Assembly (NCBI GenBank): GCA_900554255.1
Contig: USGN01000057.1
Span: forward strand, 1-7,497
Direction of reading: 5' to 3'
Source of the DNA: an uncultured Collinsella sp.
GTDB taxonomy: Bacteria; Actinomycetota; Coriobacteriia; Coriobacteriales; Coriobacteriaceae
Length of the DNA: 7,497 bases
Shown in pieces: positions 1 to 5,103 of the stretch (position 1 is its first letter; every line of letters starts with the position of its first letter). The notes below the pieces were generated by a model. It saw nothing but the letters and a program-made list of their open reading frames with translations, made no database searches and was not told where the DNA came from. Both the position numbers and the translations under genes were made by a program.

Positions 1-27
1 CCACAAAGGGGACAGGCACCTTTGTGG
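1..27. repeat. REP-like palindrome (copy 1)
   Basis: A perfect 9-bp inverted repeat, CCACAAAGG (1-9) and CCTTTGTGG (19-27), encloses a 9-nt loop containing GGACAGGCA. There is no T-run after it, so it does not look like a terminator. The GGGGACAGG core with A/T-rich arms resembles REP-type palindromes linked in other bacteria to REP-associated tyrosine transposases (RAYT). That family link is by recognition only, and no RAYT gene is in this window. The left edge coincides with the window edge, so the element may extend further. Confidence 0.65.
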
Positions 28-62
28 TGGTTTGGGGTGAATCCGTCGCGTTTGCCCAGATA

Positions 63-101
63 AAACCTGCCAAAATAAACCTGTCCCTTTTTGGTAGGTT
101 T
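63..101. repeat. REP-like palindrome (copy 2, inverted)
   Basis: A 13-bp inverted repeat, AAACCTGCCAAAA (63-75) and TTTTGGTAGGTTT (89-101), has one G-T wobble and a 13-nt loop. Read on the minus strand, the centre shows GGGACAGG, the same core as the palindrome at 1-27, so the two are related elements in opposite orientation. Their loops are complementary over 8 nt (GGGACAGG at 9-16, CCTGTCCC at 80-87). The hairpin lies just upstream of the ribosome binding site of the cyclo-ligase gene. Confidence 0.6.
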
Positions 102-117
102 GGGAGATGAGGCTGGG

Positions 118-714
118 ATGGATAAGGCCGAGTTGCGGCGGGCGGTGATTGCCCGGCGCGATGCTCTTGATTTGGACTTGCAGGCGGCGAAGTCTGCTGA
201 TATCTGTGCGCGGCTGGTTGATCTGCTGGGCCGCTTGGATGCCGCGGCGCCGCACACCGTTGCCGTCTATGCCGCGATGGGTTCCGAAGTCGACCCAGCC
301 GCGTTTGCCGCTGCGGCCGCCGCGCGCGGCTGGCGTGTAGCCTATCCGTGCATGCTCTCGGCAACAGACGCCATGGCTTGTGGCCAGTGCATGTGCATGC
401 GGGCAGTCTCTGCCGGCGATGCGTCCGAGGCCCCGTTTATCGCCCACCCTACGCGGGCCTTTGCGGCCACGGACATCGACAGCAACCACTTCCCTATCGT
501 GCCTGCCGAAGCTCTCGACATGATCGTCGTGCCGCTCGTGGCCTTCGACCAAACCGGCGCGCGCCTGGGCTACGGCGGCGGTTGCTACGACCGCTACCTG
601 CCCATGCTCTCGCCCGCATGCCAAATCATCGGCATCGCCTTTGACGAGCAGCGTGTCGACCACGTTCCCACCGACGCCCACGATCTGTCGCTGCCCAACA
701 TCGTCAGCGCCTAA
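118..714 (+). CDS. 5-formyltetrahydrofolate cyclo-ligase
   Basis: Predicted 198-residue cytosolic enzyme that uses ATP to convert 5-formyltetrahydrofolate to 5,10-methenyltetrahydrofolate, returning this storage folate to one-carbon metabolism. The family signature is clear: an N-terminal basic helix (KAELRRAVIARRDAL, residues 3-17), a VYAAMGSEVDP strand (50-60), a VVPLVAFD strand, the ATP-binding glycine loop GYGGGCYDRYL (151-161), and the C-terminal IAFDEQ...VPTDAHD segment. Length is normal for the family. I chose ATG 118 because GAGG at 109-112 gives a 5-nt spacer and the protein starts MDKAELRR like its relatives. The in-frame TTG at 91 lies inside the upstream palindrome and is unlikely to be used. 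The gene converges on metA with 23 bp between stops, and I see no terminator hairpin in that gap. Function is secure at family level. Confidence 0.93.
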   Translation: MDKAELRRAVIARRDALDLDLQAAKSADICARLVDLLGRLDAAAPHTVAVYAAMGSEVDPAAFAAAAAARGWRVAYPCMLSATDAMACGQCMCMRAVSAGDASEAPFIAHPTRAFAATDIDSNHFPIVPAEALDMIVVPLVAFDQTGARLGYGGGCYDRYLPMLSPACQIIGIAFDEQRVDHVPTDAHDLSLPNIVSA

Positions 715-737
715 ATGCCAGCGTGCATCCCAACAGC

Positions 738-1664
738 CTAGTGCTCCTCGCCGGCGCGGGCTAGGTCGTAGGGCGTGGTCTGGTAGACGTAGTAGTTGAG
801 CCAGTTGGTGTAGAGCAACTGAGCCTGGCTGCGCCAGACGTTGCGCGGCTCGGCCGAGGGGTCGTCACCTGGGAAGTAATGCGCCGGCACCTGAGGGTTG
901 AGGCCGCGCTTCACGTCGCGCTCGTACTCCAGGCGCAGCGTATCGGTATCGTACTCGGGATGGCCAAAAACAAAGAAGCGACGGCTGTCGGTCGACTTGA
1001 CGATGTACAGGCCCACCTCGTCTGACACGGCCACAACCTCAAGCTGCGGCTCGGCCTCCACGTCCTCGCGGCGCACATCGGTGTTGCGCGAATGCACGGC
1101 ATAGAAACGGTCGTCAAAGCCGCGGACCAGCGGGCTTTGAGGCTTCACCAGATAATGCTCGAACACGCCGCTCGCCTTTGCCGGCAGGTCGTGCTTCCGA
1201 ATACCGTAGTGGTGATACAGGCCCGCCTGCGCGCCCCAACAAATGTGCAGCGTAGAGTGTACGTGCGTGGTAGACCAGTCCATGATCTGGCAGAGCTCGG
1301 GCCAGTAATCGACCTCCTCGAACGGCATCTGCTCCACCGGCGCGCCCGTGATGATCAGGCCGTCGTAGTGGATGTCGCGGATGTCGTCGAACGTGCGGTA
1401 GAACGTCTCCAAGTGGCCGGCGCTTACGTGCGTGGCCTCGTGCGTCTTGGTGCGCAGCAGGTCCACCTCCACCTGCAGCGGCGTGTTGGAGAGCTTGCGC
1501 ATGATTTGCGTCTCGGTGGCGATCTTGGTGGGCATGAGGTTGAGGATGAGCACGCGCAGCGGGCGGATGTCCTGGTGCAGCGCGCGGTACTCGGTCATGA
1601 CAAAGATGTTCTCGCTCTCGAGCTGCGCGGCGGCAGGGAGGGCGTCGGGAATGCGAATGGGCAT
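738..1664 (-). CDS. metA: Homoserine O-acetyltransferase, MetA family
   Basis: Predicted 308-residue cytosolic enzyme that acylates L-homoserine, the first committed step of methionine synthesis. It belongs to the MetA (glutamine-amidotransferase-like) family, not the MetX alpha/beta-hydrolase family. The catalytic cysteine is C142 ([15 protein letters not shown]), and H235 and E237 lie in FGHPEYD. This matches the numbering of characterised MetA enzymes. The stretch [16 protein letters not shown] places a glutamate at position 111. Published work on Bacillus cereus MetA tied Glu111 to acetyl-CoA use and Gly111 to succinyl-CoA use, so I call this an acetyltransferase although automated annotation often says succinyltransferase. 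The start is ATG 1664, preceded by AAGGAG with a 5-nt spacer. It is transcribed divergently from the dehydrogenase gene at 1875. No SAM riboswitch is recognisable in its leader. Confidence 0.95.
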   Translation of the reverse strand: MPIRIPDALPAAAQLESENIFVMTEYRALHQDIRPLRVLILNLMPTKIATETQIMRKLSNTPLQVEVDLLRTKTHEATHVSAGHLETFYRTFDDIRDIHYDGLIITGAPVEQMPFEEVDYWPELCQIMDWSTTHVHSTLHICWGAQAGLYHHYGIRKHDLPAKASGVFEHYLVKPQSPLVRGFDDRFYAVHSRNTDVRREDVEAEPQLEVVAVSDEVGLYIVKSTDSRRFFVFGHPEYDTDTLRLEYERDVKRGLNPQVPAHYFPGDDPSAEPRNVWRSQAQLLYTNWLNYYVYQTTPYDLARAGEEH

Positions 1665-1792
1665 GGATGCTCCTTACGAGTCAGTTGCAGCTATGGTACA
1701 ACGAGCAGCCCTATCCGCGCGAGCACATCGCCCAGCGATACCGTCAGCGGCCCAAATCGCTCCAAAAGTAGAGATTAAGGCATGCCCAAAAA

Positions 1793-1823
1793 TCTATAGC
1801 GCTTTAGCCTAGCAAAGTGGCAA
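1793..1823 (-). promoter_or_regulatory. Possible metA promoter
   Basis: On the minus strand, TTGCCA (1818-1823) and TATAGA (1793-1798) resemble -35 and -10 boxes, with a long 19-bp spacer. It would give a leader of about 120 nt before metA. It overlaps the -35 region of the opposing dehydrogenase promoter. The call is weak because of the spacer, and no better minus-strand candidate was seen between 1665 and 1792. Confidence 0.3.
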
Positions 1824-1837
1824 CAGGACGCTACAAT
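1809..1837 (+). promoter_or_regulatory. Probable promoter of the dehydrogenase gene
   Basis: A good -10 box, TACAAT (1832-1837), lies 17 bp after a weak -35, CTAGCA (1809-1814). Transcription would start near 1844, giving a leader of about 30 nt that carries the AAGGA ribosome binding site (1863-1867). The -10 box makes this moderately convincing. Confidence 0.5.
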
Positions 1838-1874
1838 GGTTCGACGCGAAAAACTCGGCCGAAAGGATACATAT

Positions 1875-2852
1875 ATGTACCAGACGCGTAAGATCGGTGT
1901 GGTCGGCCAGGGCCACGTAGGAGCACATGTCGCCAACAGCCTGCTCATGCAGGGCATTGCCGACGAGCTGTACCTGTGCGATATCAACGAGGCCAAGGTG
2001 ACTTCCGAGGTCCAGGACCTGCGCGACTCCCTTTCGTTTGTCCCGTACAACACCAAGATCGTCAACTGCTACGACCACTACGAGGAACTTGCCTGCTGCG
2101 ACGTCATCGTCAACGCCGCCGGCAAGGTCGCGCTGGCCGCCGGCAACCGCGACGGCGAGCTGTTCTTTACCACCGACGCCGCCCGCACCTTTGCCAAGTG
2201 CATCGTCGACGCCGGCTTCGACGGCATCTTTGTGAGCATCTCCAACCCCTGCGACGTCGTGTGCACCGAGCTGTGGCACCTGACCGGCTACGATCCCAAG
2301 AAGATCATCGGCTCGGGCTGCGGTCTGGACTCCGCCCGTCTGCGCACCGAGATCTCCAAGAAGGTCGGCGTGAGCCCCAAGTCCATCGACGCCTACATGA
2401 TCGGCGAGCACGGCTTTAGCCAACTGGCTGCCTTTAAGGCCGCGACCATCGCCGGCAAGAGCCTCAACGAGCTTCAGGCCGAGAACCCCGACAAGTACGC
2501 CTTTGACCACATGGAGGTCGAGGAGCTTGCACGAAAGGGCGGCTATGTGACCTACCAGGGCAAGCAGTGCACCGAGTACGCCGTCGCCAACTCCGCCGCG
2601 CGCGTCTGCGCCGCCGTGCTGCACAACGAGCACGCCGTGCTTTCCGCTTCTACGCTTATGACCGGCCAGTATGGCGAGGAGGGCATCTTTACCTCCCTGC
2701 CGTGCGTGATCGGCGCCGAGGGCGTCGAGGAAGTCTACACGCTCGACCTGTCCGAGCACGAGCTCGAGGGCTTCCACAAGAGCTGTCAGCACATCCGCGA
2801 CAACATCGCCCAGCTCGACTGGTGGGACGCCGAGGCCTACGACGCAAAGTAG
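1875..2852 (+). CDS. L-lactate / L-2-hydroxyisocaproate dehydrogenase-type enzyme
   Basis: Predicted 325-residue cytosolic NAD-dependent L-2-hydroxyacid dehydrogenase of the LDH/MDH superfamily, interconverting a 2-keto acid and its L-2-hydroxy acid. The Rossmann loop is GQGHVG (11-16), and D36 ends the second strand, favouring NAD over NADP. N124 (SISNPCDVV), D152 and R155 (GLDSARL) and the catalytic H179 (IGEHG) are all present. The mobile substrate loop (about 82-95, AGKVALAAGNRDGEL) lacks the usual Gln (LDH) or Arg (MDH) context and resembles Lactobacillus L-2-hydroxyisocaproate dehydrogenase, so a branched or larger 2-keto acid is plausible. The exact substrate is not settled by sequence. 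The start is ATG 1875, with AAGGA 7 nt upstream. An in-frame ATG at 1836 overlaps the -10 box and is rejected. A strong terminator follows, so the gene is probably monocistronic. Confidence 0.9.
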   Translation: MYQTRKIGVVGQGHVGAHVANSLLMQGIADELYLCDINEAKVTSEVQDLRDSLSFVPYNTKIVNCYDHYEELACCDVIVNAAGKVALAAGNRDGELFFTTDAARTFAKCIVDAGFDGIFVSISNPCDVVCTELWHLTGYDPKKIIGSGCGLDSARLRTEISKKVGVSPKSIDAYMIGEHGFSQLAAFKAATIAGKSLNELQAENPDKYAFDHMEVEELARKGGYVTYQGKQCTEYAVANSAARVCAAVLHNEHAVLSASTLMTGQYGEEGIFTSLPCVIGAEGVEEVYTLDLSEHELEGFHKSCQHIRDNIAQLDWWDAEAYDAK

Positions 2853-2893
2853 GCCGCTGGCTGCCGCAACCTTGCGAATCGAAGCGCGATACC

Positions 2894-2935
2894 AAGCGGG
2901 CCGTGCCGGAAATCCCCGGCGCGGCCCGCTTTTTT
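2894..2935 (+). terminator. Intrinsic terminator of the dehydrogenase gene
   Basis: A 16-bp GC-rich stem (AAGCGGGCCGTGCCGG at 2894-2909 with CCGGCGCGGCCCGCTT at 2916-2931, one wobble) has a 6-nt loop and runs into six T residues (2930-2935). It lies about 40 bp after the stop codon, a textbook Rho-independent terminator. Confidence 0.93.
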
Positions 2936-2959
2936 GACTCACACAGTGCCCTCGCGAAT

Positions 2960-3141
2960 CGAAGGTGAATACTTTTCCGCGAAGTGAACGAGTGAAATCG
3001 AACCCCTGGAGCATCGACGCTTTGGAGACGCCGTTTCCTGCGGTTTTGTCAGGTTTTTCTTGCGGTTTTGGCGCCAAAAAGTGCGGATGCTTCGGGGGTC
3101 CAAAATAGGTCGTTCACTTCGCGGAAAAGTATTCACCTTCG
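2960..3141. repeat. 182-bp fold-back element with perfect 32-bp arms
   Basis: The arms at 2960-2991 and 3110-3141 are perfect reverse complements over 32 bp, beginning CGAAGGTGAATACTTTTCCG. Pairing continues imperfectly inward: ACCCC...GAGCATC (about 3002-3015) faces a matching stretch at about 3088-3101, and GACGCC (3027-3032) faces GGCGCC (3070-3075), so almost the whole element can fold as one long hairpin. The centre carries a near-perfect 15-bp direct repeat (3034-3048 and 3056-3070, one mismatch). Outside the arms, CGCGAA (2953-2958) faces TTCGCG (3145-3150). No clear target-site duplication and no credible ORF are present. It may be a MITE-like or REP-like interspersed element. Its family is not one I can name. 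It fills most of the gene-free stretch 2853-3232 between two terminators. Confidence 0.85.
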
Positions 3142-3177
3142 TTTTTCGCGCAGACACGGATCCGGCCGCCGCAACGC

Positions 3178-3209
3178 AAAACGGGGCCCGCGCGCAGCGC
3201 AGACCCCGT
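3178..3209 (-). terminator. Intrinsic terminator of the SIS-domain gene
   Basis: Read on the minus strand, ACGGGG (from 3209) pairs with CCCCGT (to 3181), with further GC pairing inside and a short TTTT run (3178-3181) after the stem. It lies about 25 bp downstream of the SIS gene's TAA. The T-run is short, so strength is uncertain. Confidence 0.7.
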
Positions 3210-3232
3210 CGTGAGAGGTTATTCCCGGAATA

Positions 3233-4201
3233 TTAGTACTGCTCGATGCCCATGTAGCGACGAACCTCGGGGCTGTGGTCAAACACCTTGCCGCGCGCGG
3301 CGCGCAGCTCGCAGCTCATGTTGTAGAAGAAGATCGGCTCCAGGTACGAACGCACGCTGGCGGGCACCTCGCCCACGCCGTACTCAAGTGCGTCGAGCAC
3401 CATAATCGCATCGGTGTGCGTGTTGAGGAATGCAAGTGCGCGCTCCTCCATGGGGCGACACTCGCCCGATCCGAGCTGCACAAAGTAGAACACGCCGGGC
3501 TCGGTGGCCTCGAACGGGCCGTGGAAGTACTCGCCGGAGTGGATGTAGCAGCAGTGCTGCCACTGCATCTCCATGAGCGAGCAGATGGCCATGGCGTAGG
3601 TCTGGCTAAAGTTGGGGCCAGAGCCCAGGATATAGAAGAACTTGTGCTGCTGGCAGAGCTCGGCAAAGCGGGCGCCCAGCTCGGCGTTGACCTTCTCGCG
3701 GGCGGCGGGCAGCAGCGCATCCATCTTCTTGAGGCCCTCGTACATGTCGGCAAGCGCCTCGTAACCCTCCTGCTGGTCGAGCAGCTCGGCAGCGATCAGA
3801 GCGCCGATGCCCTGCGGCACCTCGGCCTGCGGCACGCCCTCGCCCCAGGGGTAGACCCAGGTGGTCCACTTGCCGTTGTCGATCTTGGAGCCCTCGCAGT
3901 CGGTCATGGCGACGACCTCGGCACCGGCGGCCAGCGCCATCTCGCAGCCGTCGACGACCTCCTGCGTGTTGCCGCTGTGGCTGCAGGCGATGACGAGCGA
4001 CTTCTCGCCAAGACTCTTGGGAGCCATCAGGCAAAACTCGCGTGCCGTGTAGACTGTCGAGGTAAACGTGGTGGCCTCGCGCTTGAGCAGTTCGTTAGCC
4101 GGCATCAGGTCGATCATCGAACCGCCGCAGGCGATCCAAAAGACGTTCTCGATCTTGCCCTTGCGCTCGATGACTTCCTGAACCAGATCATATGCGTTCA
4201 T
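3233..4201 (-). CDS. SIS-domain sugar isomerase, FrlB/FraB-like deglycase
   Basis: Predicted 322-residue cytosolic protein with two SIS (phosphosugar-binding) domains. The first covers roughly 15-150 with the phosphate-binding motif CSHSGNTQEV (73-82), and the second roughly 185-305. The C-terminal half (SGEYFHGPFEATEPG, then ERA, ending RRYMGIEQY) closely resembles E. coli FrlB, which splits fructoselysine 6-phosphate into glucose 6-phosphate and lysine. E211 and H227 have the same 16-residue spacing as the catalytic Glu214/His230 that I recall for Salmonella FraB (fructose-asparagine deglycase). I therefore infer cleavage of an Amadori-compound phosphate, with the amine part unknown. A strong AAGGAGG lies 9 nt before ATG 4201. 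The gene has its own promoter with two operators, follows a GntR regulator and ends at its own terminator. No cognate kinase or transporter is visible. Another aminosugar isomerase role is possible. Confidence 0.82.
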   Translation of the reverse strand: MNAYDLVQEVIERKGKIENVFWIACGGSMIDLMPANELLKREATTFTSTVYTAREFCLMAPKSLGEKSLVIACSHSGNTQEVVDGCEMALAAGAEVVAMTDCEGSKIDNGKWTTWVYPWGEGVPQAEVPQGIGALIAAELLDQQEGYEALADMYEGLKKMDALLPAAREKVNAELGARFAELCQQHKFFYILGSGPNFSQTYAMAICSLMEMQWQHCCYIHSGEYFHGPFEATEPGVFYFVQLGSGECRPMEERALAFLNTHTDAIMVLDALEYGVGEVPASVRSYLEPIFFYNMSCELRAARGKVFDHSPEVRRYMGIEQY

Positions 4202-4258
4202 CCTGATGTTCCTCCTTGTGGGGTGGCTTTGAGCGACGGCAGCTCGTACCTGCTGTCA

Positions 4259-4274
4259 TTCTATGTTGTCCTAT
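4259..4274. promoter_or_regulatory. Candidate GntR operator, proximal copy
   Basis: The 16-bp site TTCTATGTTGTCCTAT differs by one base from the copy at 4321-4336. It consists of two half-sites (TTCTAT, TCCTAT) repeated in the same direction with a 10-bp period. It covers the predicted start point and touches the -10 box of the SIS gene promoter, which suits a repressor. Assignment to the adjacent GntR protein is inferred from position. Confidence 0.6.
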
Positions 4275-4302
4275 TTATAACACGCGTAACAACGCTCGTG
4301 AA
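4274..4302 (-). promoter_or_regulatory. Promoter of the SIS-domain gene
   Basis: On the minus strand, TTCACG (4297-4302) and TATAAA (4274-4279) are separated by exactly 17 bp. Transcription would start near 4267, leaving a leader of about 65 nt with a strong Shine-Dalgarno. It lies between the regulator's stop codon and the SIS gene, and lets the gene be controlled separately from recQ. Confidence 0.7.
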
Positions 4303-4320
4303 GTCATCTCGGCAAATTTG

Positions 4321-4336
4321 TTCTATGTTGTTCTAT
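4321..4336. promoter_or_regulatory. Candidate GntR operator, distal copy
   Basis: TTCTATGTTGTTCTAT is two perfect TTCTAT half-sites with a 10-bp period, 62 bp (close to six helical turns) from the copy at 4259-4274. It sits upstream of the -35 box, just after the stop codon of the GntR gene. Two phased sites on either side of a promoter suggest cooperative binding or looping. Confidence 0.6.
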
Positions 4337-4345
4337 CTGTGGACG

Positions 4346-5101
4346 TTAGATGTCGAAGACGTAGCGCGAGCCCACAATCTTTTGGCGACCGAGCAACAGA
4401 GGGTGCCCACCGGCGTCGGTAAAGTAGGCCTCCATATAGAAGAGCGGCTCACCGACCGGCACCTCCAGCAGCGGGGCCGTTTGGGCATCGGCAAGCGCAA
4501 TCTCCACGGTGCAGGGGTCGGACTTGAGCGGCGCGCGACCCGAATGCTCGGCAACGAGCGCAAAGATGGAATTGTCCGTGAGGTTCTTGTCGGCAAGCGT
4601 CTGCAGATAGGGATGGTCGGCGAGCACAAAGGCGTTGTTCTCAAGCATGACAGGGATGCCGTCGGCTGTGCGCACGCGTTCGACCACGATAAGCTCGCAG
4701 CCGGGCTCTACGCCAAAGAACGCCGCGTCCTCGCGCGTCGCCGCAACCACCGTGCGCGATACCAGGCGCGCACCCGGCACCATGTCGTTGGCAGCACAAC
4801 CCTCAGTAAAGCTCTGGACGTCACCCTTCTGGCGAATCTTGCGCTTGAGCTTGGGAGCGCACACAAAGGTGCCCCTCCCCTGCTGGCGGTTGAGATACCC
4901 CGCACGCGACAGCTCCTCGATGGCGCGACGCACGGTGACGCGCCCCACGCCGTAGGACTTCGCGAGCTCCATCTCGGAAGGAATGCGCGAGCCGGATGCG
5001 TACACGCCACGCGCGATCTCGCCCTTTAGGTCGTCCATGACCTGCTGGTACAGCGGCACGGCGGACACGTCAGTACGGTCGGTCTTGCTATCGAAAGCCA
5101 T
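4346..5101 (-). CDS. GntR-family regulator, HutC/UTRA type
   Basis: Predicted 251-residue transcription factor. Residues 15-80 form the winged helix-turn-helix: PLYQQVMDDLKGEI, then PSEMELAKSYGVGRVTVRRA (41-60) with the typical recognition arginines, then the wing GYLNRQQGRGTFV. Residues from about 95 to the end form a UTRA ligand-binding domain (PGARLVSRTVV, ERVRTADGIPVMLENN, ending RQKIVGSRYVFDI), which in this subfamily usually senses a phosphorylated sugar or related metabolite. It begins 2 bp after the recQ stop codon (TAACGATG) with GGAG 7 nt before the ATG, so it is probably co-transcribed and translationally coupled with recQ. The likely target is the twin operator pair in front of the neighbouring SIS gene, and a fructosamine phosphate would be a sensible effector, as for FrlR-type regulators. 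Ligand and sign of control are inferred. Confidence 0.9.
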   Translation of the reverse strand: MAFDSKTDRTDVSAVPLYQQVMDDLKGEIARGVYASGSRIPSEMELAKSYGVGRVTVRRAIEELSRAGYLNRQQGRGTFVCAPKLKRKIRQKGDVQSFTEGCAANDMVPGARLVSRTVVAATREDAAFFGVEPGCELIVVERVRTADGIPVMLENNAFVLADHPYLQTLADKNLTDNSIFALVAEHSGRAPLKSDPCTVEIALADAQTAPLLEVPVGEPLFYMEAYFTDAGGHPLLLGRQKIVGSRYVFDI

Positions 5102-5103
5102 CG

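Noticed and set aside
715..737. Shared terminator between the convergent cyclo-ligase and metA genes
   Set aside because: The 23-bp gap has no inverted repeat or T-run.
1665..1792. Possible SAM-type riboswitch in the metA leader
   Set aside because: The leader is long enough, but I see no recognisable SAM riboswitch core, only short hairpins, and no anti-terminator/terminator pair.
1809..3077. 422-codon open frame on the minus strand across the dehydrogenase gene
   Set aside because: It is the antisense shadow of a well-supported dehydrogenase, has low-complexity Gly/Val/Ala-rich content, and begins inside the fold-back element.
4861..4882. Near match to the REP-like repeat core (CACAAAGGTGCC...CCCCT) inside the GntR gene
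   Set aside because: It encodes the conserved GRGTFV wing of GntR proteins and lacks the inverted arm, so the likeness is explained by coding constraint.
3275..5029. 584-codon open frame on the plus strand opposite the SIS and GntR genes
   Set aside because: Its composition (Ala/Leu/His/Arg-rich, no domain) is typical of antisense frames in GC-rich genes, and both opposite genes have clear domains and ribosome binding sites.
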